This document shows, in pieces, positions 47,694 through 55,829 of a stretch of DNA of 64,000 bases (the stretch's first letter is position 1; each line of letters starts with the position of its first letter). The translations under genes and the position numbers were made by a program. A model generated the notes under the pieces. That model had not been told where the DNA came from. It saw only the letters and a list, made by a program, of their open reading frames with translations, and searched no databases. The stretch is from JBCCXZ01 sp965228005. Its GTDB lineage: Bacteria; Planctomycetota; Planctomycetia; Pirellulales; Lacipirellulaceae. Location: the NCBI GenBank assembly GCA_965228005.1, contig CBDDGV010000003.1, positions 1,583,480 through 1,647,479 on the forward strand, given 5' to 3'.

Positions 47694-48056
47694 CTACCGG
47701 AACAAACCGCGCTTCTGGAACGCCTTGCGGGCGGCCTCCTCGTCTTTCTCGATGTCGAAAACCTTGTGGAGTTTGGTGATCTTGAAGACCTCGTAGATGT
47801 CCGGCGAGATGCTGCAGAGCTTGAGCTTGGCCTTCCACTCCTTGCTCTTCTTGTTGAGCTGGACGAGCTTGCCGAGCATGGCGGAGGCCATGAACTGGAC
47901 CTGAGAGAAGTCGAGCACGATGTTCTCTTCTTCGCTCTTGCCCAGGGCGGCGGTGACGTCGTCGACGAGCCGCTGGATCTGCGTCTGGTCGATAAGCCGC
48001 TCGTCGAGCAGTTGGATCGTGAGGACGCCGTCTTTGGAAGAGGTTTGGATGGCCAT
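47694..48056 (-). CDS. STAS-domain anti-sigma-factor antagonist
   Basis: A 120-residue STAS protein. IQTSSKDGVLTIQLLDERLI starts the fold, and VLDFSQVQFMASAMLGKLVQ carries the serine (MASAM) at the usual phosphorylation position. The C-terminal extension is charged. It should bind a serine kinase or anti-sigma factor in a partner-switching pathway, but no kinase, phosphatase or sigma gene is near. Confidence 0.88.
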   Translation of the reverse strand: MAIQTSSKDGVLTIQLLDERLIDQTQIQRLVDDVTAALGKSEEENIVLDFSQVQFMASAMLGKLVQLNKKSKEWKAKLKLCSISPDIYEVFKITKLHKVFDIEKDEEAARKAFQKRGLFR

Positions 48057-48206
48057 CAGGGGTTCCCCGAAGTTGCTGGGATAGCGGGTTTTCTAGAGCA
48101 TGGCGGCGTTGGGTGGGCTTGGCAAGCCTGTGGCCGGGCGTGGGCTAGACTTCTAGGAGCCGGCCCGGTCGCGGGCCTGACCCGATTCGCATTTGGGAGA
48201 CGTGCC

Positions 48207-48482
48207 GTGGCGGAGACGACGAACTGGACGAAGTTCTTCAAGTGTTGGCCGGAGCAGGTGCCCCGGAAGGGGATCGTGACGGACACGCACGGCGAAGCGA
48301 ACCCGTTTAAGAGCTTCCTGCTTTCCGGCGACATGGTCTTGTTCGAGCGGACGAACCCCGATGCGTTGGGCGCCCGATTCATCATGCTGGGCTTCGAGGC
48401 GATCTCGGCGGTGAAGATCACCGACCCGCTGCGTGTGGACGCGTTCCACGCGATGGGTTTCGAGGGGACGCTCTCGGTCTGA
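48207..48482 (+). CDS. Small hypothetical protein
   Basis: 91 residues from GTG 48207, with GGGAGA about 7 bases upstream. The sequence NWTKFFKCWPEQVPRKGIVT, then MVLFERTNPDALGARFI and ISAVKITDPL, has a compact, well-balanced composition. I suspect it is conserved in planctomycetes, but I do not recognise a family. It is divergent from the STAS gene and ends just before block element copy B. The same frame stays open far upstream on the antisense of the STAS gene, which I rejected. Confidence 0.68.
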   Translation: MAETTNWTKFFKCWPEQVPRKGIVTDTHGEANPFKSFLLSGDMVLFERTNPDALGARFIMLGFEAISAVKITDPLRVDAFHAMGFEGTLSV

Positions 48483-48489
48483 CGATCGA

Positions 48490-48755
48490 CTTTTGTCGTT
48501 TGGGCACGAAAACAGCAACACGCGGCGATACGCCAAAAGTCGGACGTTTTGTCGCGTCCGTTCCTCGTTCGCGCCTTGTCTGTCGGTGTTCGCTGAAATT
48601 GCACCGGTCTTAACTTCTTGAGTTTCCGTTCGTTTGTGTTGAGTTTTCGCGGTCGAAATCTACGGAGGTAACCACCAAACAACGCGGATCAACGCAAACG
48701 GCGAGCAGCGTGTTTGGAACACCTTGTCTACCAGAGTTGCTGGCCCAATTTCAAC
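48490..48755 (-). repeat. Dispersed block element, copy B (inverted relative to copy A)
   Basis: Reading leftward it carries the same six blocks in the same order as copy A. The 18-base block is at 48755-48738, the AAAACTCAAC block at 48647-48638, ACAAGGCGC near 48577, the identical 26-base core at 48543-48518 and the GTTTTCGTGCCCAAA block at 48513-48499. It starts 8 bp after the small gene at 48207-48482. Confidence 0.85.
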
Positions 48756-48938
48756 GAAAATCCTGGTGGGTTTTCGTAGAACATCGGGTCTCCTCCTAGG
48801 GGGTGCCGACGCCTAGATCAACGGCCCGTAACGGGACTGTCGGGCGGATCGAGTTGGCTTCTCAAGCTGTGGGTCTACAATGGTGCAGTTGGGGGCTCAG
48901 CTTGCCTGCTGTCTGAGTCTTGCCCGGAGGATTGGTAG
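48756..48938. other. Intergenic region with promoter
   Basis: 183 bp between block element B and the next small gene. Contains the promoter at 48854-48881; nothing else recognised. Confidence 0.5.
48854..48881 (+). promoter_or_regulatory. Sigma-70-type promoter
   Basis: TTGGCT at 48854-48859 and TACAAT at 48876-48881 with 16 bases between, 57 bases before the ATG at 48939. Confidence 0.65.
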
Positions 48939-49229
48939 ATGACGAAGCGTTCTCTTGCGGTGATTGGTTTGGCCCTGGCGGCCCTCTTGTTCGCAGACGC
49001 CCGGAGTGCTTGCGCACAACGGCAGAGTGCATTGAACACCGGGCCGGTGACGAACCTGCACCGGCGGCACGTGGTGCTGCAGGCGAAGAAGAAGGCCGCA
49101 CGCGGTGAGCCGGTGCGGCGGCACTACGGGGTCTGGATCAGCGGCGGGTTCGATCGGACGGTCAACAAGAGCCGCGCCAACAATAACCGCGCAAGCAGCT
49201 ACCGCCGCGGGATTTTCCGGCGGCGGTAG
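48939..49229 (+). CDS. Small exported basic protein
   Basis: A 96-residue protein with a signal peptide (LAVIGLALAALLFADARSACA). The mature part is strongly basic (VVLQAKKKAARGEPVRRHYG, NRASSYRRGIFRRR). No family recognised. It has its own promoter and converges with the next minus-strand gene. Confidence 0.68.
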   Translation: MTKRSLAVIGLALAALLFADARSACAQRQSALNTGPVTNLHRRHVVLQAKKKAARGEPVRRHYGVWISGGFDRTVNKSRANNNRASSYRRGIFRRR

Positions 49230-49270
49230 TGTCCTGTGGCTGCTCCCGGTCGCTCGGGCGAGCGGTCGGC

Positions 49271-49924
49271 TCAGCGGCTGGCGAGGCGGACTCCGTCCTC
49301 CCACTCCATGTAGGGGAGCTTGCCGAGCGACTTGGCGACCTTCATCGCCCGGGTCTGGTCGGTGAAGCTGGCGCCGGTGGCGTTGTTGCGGATCATCTCC
49401 TGCATCTGGTTGATGGCGTGGACGAGTCCGGCCCGCTGGCTGACGGTCGCGGCTTCGAGGTCGACGGGCCAGGCACGTACGAGGTCTTCGATACGCTCCC
49501 GGACGGGGGCGTATTCGGCCTCGGTCAGCAGGGCGGGCCACTGGAACGTGCCGTTGCGGATCTGGCTGACCGCGTCGAGCCCCTGGGCCTGGGTCTGGCC
49601 TTCACGGGCGGCCCGTTCGCGGAGGTTCTCTTCGCGGAGGGCGACCCGCTTGCTCTCTTTGCGGGCCTCCTCTTGGTAGTAGCCGTCGAGCATGAGCTGG
49701 CCGAGCAGGTAGCGGTCGCGTTCAGCGCGGACCAGGGTCTGGTAGGCCTCGGCGTTGTAGCGGGCGTTGAGGCCCTGGCCGATGTACAGCTCGCCGAGGC
49801 CGGCGGCGTGGTCGCCGAAGACGGTGCTGCGGTGGTGGTAGGCCTGAACCTGGGCGAACGCGGGTGCGGCGGCGGTGGCGATCAGGGCGACGGCGGCGAG
49901 CTTGGCAGCGGTGGAGCGGGTCAT
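49271..49924 (-). CDS. Exported helical protein of unknown function
   Basis: A 217-residue protein with a signal peptide (AKLAAVALIATAAAPAFA). The mature region is rich in charged helices (EEARKESKRVALREENLRER) and contains HHRSTVFGDHAAGLGELYIG. Not recognised; a planctomycete-specific periplasmic protein is a guess. Confidence 0.7.
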   Translation of the reverse strand: MTRSTAAKLAAVALIATAAAPAFAQVQAYHHRSTVFGDHAAGLGELYIGQGLNARYNAEAYQTLVRAERDRYLLGQLMLDGYYQEEARKESKRVALREENLRERAAREGQTQAQGLDAVSQIRNGTFQWPALLTEAEYAPVRERIEDLVRAWPVDLEAATVSQRAGLVHAINQMQEMIRNNATGASFTDQTRAMKVAKSLGKLPYMEWEDGVRLASR

Positions 49925-50210
49925 TTTCTTGTCCTCGGTTGGGGGGAGCCCGTTTTGTTCGATTGCGGGGCCAACTGTTTGGCCTCTGCCCTTAGAAGCG
50001 TGGAGGGCGAGGAAACGGGACCAAGAAAATGCGAAAAAAATACCGCGGCAGCCGCCGGGCTTGGGTCAGCGTCGTAAGTCCCTTTCAGAATTGTGCTTGC
50101 GAGAAGGACCGTCCGGGCGCCCAGCTTGCTGTCGGTGCGGCGGCGCAGTCATTTCTGCACTGGGGTGACACGCTAGTAACGGCCTGGGGCCAGCGTCCGC
50201 ATCACCCGGA

Positions 50211-50462
50211 TCAGCCCTTCCGGACGAATCGGAAGACCGTCAGGACGACAACGGTGCCGAGGATCGCGACGCCGAAGCTGCGGAGGTCGAAGCCCTCGAC
50301 GGTCCCGAAGCCGAGCCGGGTGCCGATGAAGCCGCCCACCACGGCGCCGAGGATGCCGAGGCCGATGGTAACCAAGCAGCCCTTGGGGTCGCCCCCCCGC
50401 ATGATGAACTTGCCAAGGGCGCCGGCGATGAGCCCGAAGATGATCCAGCTGAGGAAGTTCAA
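50211..50462 (-). CDS. GlsB/YeaQ/YmgE family stress-response membrane protein
   Basis: An 83-residue membrane protein with two or three hydrophobic segments. IIFGLIAGALGKFIMRGGDP and CLVTIGLGILGAVVGGFIG are the family marks (often annotated as transglycosylase-associated). The role is not established. It lies 40 bp downstream of the thermonuclease gene on the same strand. Confidence 0.9.
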   Translation of the reverse strand: MNFLSWIIFGLIAGALGKFIMRGGDPKGCLVTIGLGILGAVVGGFIGTRLGFGTVEGFDLRSFGVAILGTVVVLTVFRFVRKG

Positions 50463-50502
50463 AGGTGGCTGCTCCGCTGATCGTAAACGAGGGCGCCGCT
50501 GG

Positions 50503-51315
50503 CTAGCCGCCGCAGTAGCCGCACCGGCGGCCTTCTCGGGCGTTGCAATAGCGCCCCTGGCTGGTGTTGTTGAAGTACTCGCAGCGTTGATTATGGCGGA
50601 CGTTGCTGCGGGTGTTGAGCCAGTAGCCGGTAGGCGTGACCGGCGGGGCGGGCGGATTGATCGCGGGGGGTGATGTCGGTTGAGGTTTCGCGGCGGGCTG
50701 GGCTGCTACCTCGTTGGTTTCGGGCTCAGCCGACTTGTCTCGCCAGCGCCAGGGGGCAATCGCGGAGGCGTCTCGCCAGAGGCCGCGTTTGCTCTTGCGG
50801 GCTGCTGCTTCCGCCTTGGCGAGTTGGGTGGTGTCTTTCTCGTCTCTGTGGTGCCAGGCCATGCCGGCGCGGAGCATCTGGAGGCCGATGTTCTGTTTGC
50901 CGACTTTGATCTCTCCGATCGCCACACCGTTCTTGTCGCGGCTGTCGACCGCGACGGTGGCGACCTTGCCGGCAAACCGCGAGGTGAGGATCCGTTTCGC
51001 GTGGTTGCCGTAAGGTTGGTCGAGTTCCGGTGCGTCGACGCCTGCGAGGCGGACCACGGTGGGCGTGGCTTCGACCAGGATCGTGAGGGTGTCGCCGCTG
51101 GAGACGCCAATGATCTTGCCGCTGAGGTTCTTCGGAAGTTCGGGTGTGGGAGAGGCGGCCTCCGTTTCCTCTTGTAGCCCCGGCGTCTCAGCCGGAGTTG
51201 AATCGGCAGAGGCCTTTACCTCAGCCTTTGCTTCCGCGGGCGGCGGCGGTTCAGGCTCCTCGGCTTGCGAGGGTAAGACAAGGACCAATAGCAGAAGGGG
51301 GAGTGAGAGTCGCAT
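50503..51315 (-). CDS. Exported thermonuclease-family (SNase-like) protein
   Basis: A 270-residue protein. A signal peptide (LSLPLLLLVLVLPSQA) and a Glu/Pro/Ala-rich linker lead into an SNase domain: GKIIGVSSGDTLTI, VRLAGVDAPEL, KNGVAIGEIKVG and GLQMLRAGMAWHH. The usual catalytic Arg-Glu-Arg set is partly visible (VRLAGVDAPE). A Cys-rich C-terminal module (HNQRCEYFNN, YCNAREGRRCGYCGG) resembles one found in other secreted SNase-like proteins. It cleaves nucleic acids, or only binds them. Confidence 0.85.
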   Translation of the reverse strand: MRLSLPLLLLVLVLPSQAEEPEPPPPAEAKAEVKASADSTPAETPGLQEETEAASPTPELPKNLSGKIIGVSSGDTLTILVEATPTVVRLAGVDAPELDQPYGNHAKRILTSRFAGKVATVAVDSRDKNGVAIGEIKVGKQNIGLQMLRAGMAWHHRDEKDTTQLAKAEAAARKSKRGLWRDASAIAPWRWRDKSAEPETNEVAAQPAAKPQPTSPPAINPPAPPVTPTGYWLNTRSNVRHNQRCEYFNNTSQGRYCNAREGRRCGYCGG

Positions 51316-51477
51316 AGCGCTTCAGTTCGGAGTTAGTCTGAGAATAGCGCAGCACCCGAGATTGTAGCAGCGTGGACGCAGGATACACTACTTGGTTCGT
51401 CTGCTTGAGCGGCGACTGGGGTGAACGCCCCGGCCCTACGCAGCGTTCCCTCCCTCGCTCGATCTCGAAGGACAACC

Positions 51478-52530
51478 ATGGAAGAGGCCCTAGAACATTT
51501 CTTTGAAGCCCGCGGCACGGTGGTGTTGCTGGGGCTGATCGCCGTGATTCTCTACGTGCTCGGCAAGGCGGCCGACAGGCTGGTGGGCGAGGCGGTGGTG
51601 CTTGCCGAACGGTCGGGCCTGCCGAAGGTGATTATCGGGGCGACAATCGTCAGCCTAGGGACCACGTCGCCGGAGGCGGCGGTCTCGGTGCTCGCCGCGC
51701 TTCAGGGTGAGCCTGGTCTAGCGTTGGGGAACGCGGTGGGGTCGATCATCTGCGACGCCGGTTTGATCTTGGGCATCGCGATCCTGATCAACCCGCCCTT
51801 CTTGGATCGGAAGATCGTGAATCGCCAGGGTTGGATTCAGTTCGGCGCCGGTGTGCTGCTGGTACTGATGAGTTGGCCTTGGGGCGTGGGGCCTTGGATC
51901 GAGGGGAACCCGCTGGAGGTGGGAGGCAACCTGCCGCAGGCGGCGGGCGTGTTGTTTGTCGTGCTGCTGGGCGTCTATCTCTGGCTCTCGGTGGGTTGGG
52001 CGAGAGAAGGCGGCACGACCGAGAAAGAAGTGGAAGAGCTTGAAGAACACGCGGGGGATATGGACGCCCCCTTGGCGGTGGTGATTGGGAAGCTGTTGGC
52101 GGCGGTGGCGGTCGTGGTGGCGATGAGCCACTTGCTGATCCCGGCGATCGGCGTGGCGGCCGAGCGGATGGGCGTGCCGCCGGCTATTGTGGCGGCGACG
52201 CTGGTGGCTTTTGGGACCTCGTTGCCGGAGCTCGTAACGGCGGTGACCGCGTCGAGGAAGGGGCACGGCGACCTGGCCGTAGGGAACGTAATCGGCGCCG
52301 ACATCCTCAACGTGCTGTTCGTCGCGGGCTTGTCGGGGGCGGTGACGCCTGAGGGGCTCGATGCGCCGCCGTCGTTCTTCAAGCTGCAGTTCCCGGCGAT
52401 GCTGACAATCCTGGTCGTGTTCCGGGTGGCGATCTTCGTGTGCGGCGATCGGCTCAAGCGGCCGTTTGGGTTCATGCTGCTCGCGCTCTACGCCGTTTAC
52501 ACGGTGCTCAACTTTGTCTTGCTGGGTTAG
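51478..52530 (+). CDS. Calcium/sodium antiporter (CaCA family)
   Basis: A 350-residue membrane protein with about ten hydrophobic segments. The two alpha repeats are visible: GATIVSLGTTSPEAAVSVLA with GNAVGSIICDAG, and AATLVAFGTSLPELVTAVTA with GNVIGADILNVLF. They carry the ion-coordinating Glu and Asp/Asn residues. An acidic loop (TEKEVEELEEHAGD) separates the halves. The protein expels Ca2+ or another cation using Na+ or H+. ATG 51478 is chosen over upstream codons. Its stop is 1 bp from the convergent SDR stop. Confidence 0.9.
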   Translation: MEEALEHFFEARGTVVLLGLIAVILYVLGKAADRLVGEAVVLAERSGLPKVIIGATIVSLGTTSPEAAVSVLAALQGEPGLALGNAVGSIICDAGLILGIAILINPPFLDRKIVNRQGWIQFGAGVLLVLMSWPWGVGPWIEGNPLEVGGNLPQAAGVLFVVLLGVYLWLSVGWAREGGTTEKEVEELEEHAGDMDAPLAVVIGKLLAAVAVVVAMSHLLIPAIGVAAERMGVPPAIVAATLVAFGTSLPELVTAVTASRKGHGDLAVGNVIGADILNVLFVAGLSGAVTPEGLDAPPSFFKLQFPAMLTILVVFRVAIFVCGDRLKRPFGFMLLALYAVYTVLNFVLLG

Positions 52531-52531
52531 T

Positions 52532-53347
52532 TCAAGACGCTGTGAATCGAGTGAGCAGCCAGTCTCCGAAACGCGGCGAGAGCTGGGCCGCAGTGAAGAG
52601 TAGCCGGGCCTTCAGAGGAACTACGAGTTCTGCTTTGCGACGCTCGCAGGCTCTGAGGATGCGTTCGGCGAGGTGATCGGGGTCGATCCCCCGGAGGCGG
52701 GCCCCGCCGGCGGCCCCCTGGGCAGCTTCGGGGATGCTGGCTTCGCTCTGGTACCGCTGGCCGGCGTCTTCGCGGGCGATCGGCCCCGGGCAGACCAGCA
52801 GCGTGTGCAGGTCTGGGCCGAGTTCGAGCCGCAGTTGTTGCGCGTAAGCGGCCAGGGCGTGCTTAGAAGCAGGGTAGGCGCCCAGGAAGCGGGGGGCGGT
52901 CTTGGACGCCAGCGAGCCGATTTGGACGACGTGGCCCCGCTGTTCGAGCAAGTCAGCAGCAAACGCCGCGGTCGTTTGGACGGCGGCGAAGAAGTTGATC
53001 TCCATGAGTCGGCGGTAGTCGTTGACCTCGGCCTCGATCGCCCTGCCCCGTTGGGAGACGCCTGCGCAGTTGGCCAGCAGATCGACGCGGCCGAAGCGGG
53101 CAAGCACGGTCTCGTGGAGCCTGCCTATGGCTGAGGCGTCGGTTACGTCGGCGGGTACGGCTAGGGTGCGGTCTTCGAGGAGAGCGAGATTCTGTCGGGC
53201 GGCGCGGAGGCGATCCTGGTCGCGGGCAACCAACACCACACGCGCCCCGGCAGCGGCCGTGGCCTTGGCGAGCGCCAAGCCGAGCCCGGAGGAAGCTCCG
53301 GTGATGACCACGACCCGGTCGGTCCAGTAGTTGGGCTGCGTCGGCAT
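52532..53347 (-). CDS. Short-chain dehydrogenase/reductase
   Basis: A 271-residue classical SDR. The cofactor motif is TGASSGLGLALAKAT, followed by LANCAGVS, the catalytic Ser in VQIGSLASKTAP and YxxxK in YPASKHALAAY. The proline-rich LVCPGPIAREDAG is typical. A C-terminal hydrophobic stretch suggests membrane association. Substrate unknown. Confidence 0.9.
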   Translation of the reverse strand: MPTQPNYWTDRVVVITGASSGLGLALAKATAAAGARVVLVARDQDRLRAARQNLALLEDRTLAVPADVTDASAIGRLHETVLARFGRVDLLANCAGVSQRGRAIEAEVNDYRRLMEINFFAAVQTTAAFAADLLEQRGHVVQIGSLASKTAPRFLGAYPASKHALAAYAQQLRLELGPDLHTLLVCPGPIAREDAGQRYQSEASIPEAAQGAAGGARLRGIDPDHLAERILRACERRKAELVVPLKARLLFTAAQLSPRFGDWLLTRFTAS

Positions 53348-53536
53348 AGGTTTGGCGTGTGCGGGTTGTTCGGTCTGTGTGGGCCCTGGTTGGCGATGGT
53401 CCGGGGCCGGGGACGGTCGCCGGTGGGGATTCTGGGCCGCGGGACGTAGGTTTCAAGCGACGGCCAACCGCCCGGGGCCAGCTCCGCTGCGTCGCAGCTT
53501 AGCTCTATAGGCAAGGCCATACCAAGGGGCAACAAT

Positions 53537-55102
53537 ATGTCCGCCGCCGCGTGCTACCCGCCCGTCCTCCCTCAAGCGGATGAATCTGCGCTCATGGAGA
53601 AGCTCAAGCTGCCTCAGGATTACACGGAACGCTCGCGTACGAAGATCGTCGCTACGCTGGGGCCGGCCTCCTCGGAGGCGGAGGTGATCGTGGACCTGGT
53701 GCGGGCCGGGGCGGACGTGTTCCGGCTGAATATGGCCCACGGCACGATCGAATCGCAGCAGGCGTTGCTGGACCGGATCCGTGGCATCGAGCTGGAGATG
53801 GCTCAGCCGATCGGCGTGCTGGTCGACCTGGCGGGGCCGAAGTTCCGGCTCGGCGAGCTGGAGGGCGACGCGATCGACTGCCCGCAGGACGCGGAGTACT
53901 GGTTCGTTACCGGAGACCCCCAGGCCGCGAACGAGCTGACGTGCAGCTACGAGCCGCTGGTGCGGGAGCTCTCGACGGGCGACACGGTGATGCTGGCCGA
54001 CGGCACGGTGAGCATGGAGGTGGTCGAACGGCTGGCCGACCGCGTGCGGATGCGGGTGGTGCAGCCGGGGCTGATCCGCAGCCGGCAGGGCATCAACCTG
54101 CCGGGGGTGAAGCTGAGCGCCCCGGCGATCAGCGTCGAGGACCACCAGCACGCGATCTGGGCGGCGAAGGCGGGCGTGGATTTTGTGAGCCTGAGCTTCG
54201 TCCGGTCGCCGGACGAGGTGCGGACTCTCAAGGACATCGTGCGGTCGAGCGGCTCGCAAGCGCGGGTGATCGCGAAGATCGAAAAGCGTGAGGCGCTCGA
54301 GCGGCTGGAGGAGATCGTCAAGGAAGCCGACGGGGTGATGGTGGCCCGGGGCGACTTGGGCGTGGAGATCGACGTGGCTCAGATGCCGCTGGAGCAGAAG
54401 CGGATCATCAGCGAGTGCGACGCACAGCACAAGCCGGTGATCATCGCGACGCAGATGCTCGACAGCATGCAGGTGTCGCTGCGGCCGACGCGGGCGGAGG
54501 TGACCGACGTGGCGAACGCGGTGCTCGACGGGGCGGACGCGTGCATGCTCTCGGGCGAGTCGGCCATCGGGAAGCACCCGGCGAAGGCGGTGGCGATGAT
54601 GAACCGCATCGCCCTGGCCACCGAGGCTTCGATGCACGGCAACCCGCTGCGGGAGAAGGCGGAGTGGATGGCCGACGGGCTGCAGGACGTGACGCGGGCG
54701 GTGGTCCGCGGGGCGGGGACGATGGCCCAGGTGCTGGGGGCGAAGCTGGTGGTGGTGGCGAGCTACTCGGGGCGGACGGCGTTGGCCCTGTCGCAGCAGC
54801 GGAGTTTTGTGCCGACGGTGGGCGTGAGCAGCGAGGCGAAGACGCTGCGGCAGATGTGCCTGTACTGGGGGGTGACGCCGCTGGCCAACGCCCCGGCTTG
54901 CGAGGTGGAGCAGCTGATCAAGCACACCGACGCTTGGGCCACGCGGGTGGGCTTGGCCGAGAAGGGCGACCGGATCGTGATCGTGGGCGGCTCGCACCTG
55001 ACGGCGGGCCCCGACGGCGACGACATGGCCGACGGGGTGCACGACATCGTAATCGTGCACGAGGTGGAGGGACTGGACCCGGCCGACGTGCCGGCTTGTT
55101 AG
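53537..55102 (+). CDS. pyk: Pyruvate kinase
   Basis: A 521-residue glycolytic enzyme: phosphoenolpyruvate plus ADP to pyruvate plus ATP. RTKIVATLGPASSEAEVI opens the barrel, and VFRLNMAHG, AKIEKREAL (catalytic Lys), VARGDLGVEI (metal Glu/Asp) and KPVIIATQMLDSM are in order, followed by a normal C-terminal regulatory domain. MLSGESA replaces the usual MLSGETA. Start 53537; ATG 53594 (MEKLKLPQ) is an alternative that removes 19 non-conserved residues. A hairpin without a T-run follows at 55183. Confidence 0.95.
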   Translation: MSAAACYPPVLPQADESALMEKLKLPQDYTERSRTKIVATLGPASSEAEVIVDLVRAGADVFRLNMAHGTIESQQALLDRIRGIELEMAQPIGVLVDLAGPKFRLGELEGDAIDCPQDAEYWFVTGDPQAANELTCSYEPLVRELSTGDTVMLADGTVSMEVVERLADRVRMRVVQPGLIRSRQGINLPGVKLSAPAISVEDHQHAIWAAKAGVDFVSLSFVRSPDEVRTLKDIVRSSGSQARVIAKIEKREALERLEEIVKEADGVMVARGDLGVEIDVAQMPLEQKRIISECDAQHKPVIIATQMLDSMQVSLRPTRAEVTDVANAVLDGADACMLSGESAIGKHPAKAVAMMNRIALATEASMHGNPLREKAEWMADGLQDVTRAVVRGAGTMAQVLGAKLVVVASYSGRTALALSQQRSFVPTVGVSSEAKTLRQMCLYWGVTPLANAPACEVEQLIKHTDAWATRVGLAEKGDRIVIVGGSHLTAGPDGDDMADGVHDIVIVHEVEGLDPADVPAC

Positions 55103-55182
55103 TCCCTTTTTGGCGCCTGGGGAGCGTTCACGCTCTGGGCGGTCATTTCTTGCGGGTTCTGTCCTCGTGCGTACCCGTCGGA

Positions 55183-55204
55183 CCGCCGACGCGTAGGTCG
55201 GCGG
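55183..55204. repeat. Hairpin with CTACGC loop, copy 2
   Basis: Read on the minus strand: stem CCGCCGAC / GTCGGCGG, loop CTACGC. Compared with 42249-42270, one stem pair changed from T-A to C-G on both sides, so the stem is preserved. Confidence 0.75.
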
Positions 55205-55829
55205 CTAGTAACTAGGTGACAAAACTCGGCGCGTTTTGTGCCTGGGGGCTTTGCAGAAGTCGTCGGGTTTTGTCGGGTTCGACTCGCAGCTTGGGCTGCT
55301 ATTCGTGGGATTCACGTTCTCGAGCGCGGTCAGAACGCGCGGGGGTTCTGCGGACGGCTGTGCGGCGCGTGCAGACACAACCGCCGGGAGAGGGCCGGGG
55401 TCCTGCGTGGTGCGGGGTGTTGGGTTGTCAAAGAGCGGTTGGGCTGTAAGAGAGCAATGGCGTGTGGCTTGTGAGTATAACTGAACGCATGTCCATTTCC
55501 AAGGGTTTCCGTTGGTCAACGCCAGCAGCGGGTTGCTTACTGGGCTTGCCCTGGGGTGTTCGCCATTGGCTTTGAGACAGGACGCGCAGGATATGCATCG
55601 CGTTGCATCCCGAGCGCCTCCCTGCCCTCGCGAGCTGAGCGAGGTCTGGCCCGCCTCTGCAGAAGTCAACCTTCCTGCATTGTCTTCTGATCGCTTCCTG
55701 TAGGGCTCATGCGAAACCTGCACCGGCCCGACTCGCCTTGGCGCTGCCGGTGCATACGCCCTCTGCATCAGCCCTATCCTGAGGGACCGCCGCCCCCAAG
55801 GCTGACAGGCCCTGACGGAATCTCTCACG
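55205..55829. other. Gene-poor region with leader-like signals (about 620 bp)
   Basis: No convincing protein gene. Three plus-strand frames and one minus-strand frame stay open here together, which is expected from composition and not from coding. The minus strand holds a strong promoter and BoxA-like sequence (55425-55502). The segment 55205-55425 downstream of them on the minus strand could be a structured RNA or a leader remnant. Confidence 0.55.
55425..55502 (-). promoter_or_regulatory. Strong promoter plus BoxA-like antitermination sequence
   Basis: On the minus strand, TTGGAA (55502-55497), 17 bases, then TATACT (55479-55474). About 30 bases after the predicted start lies CGCTCTTTGACAA (55437-55425), close to the rRNA-leader BoxA TGCTCTTTAACA. 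No rRNA gene follows before the 3' end of pyk. Confidence 0.55.

Noticed and set aside
55205..55437. RNase P RNA, tmRNA or SRP RNA
   Set aside because: None of the conserved hallmark sequences of these RNAs is visible on either strand.
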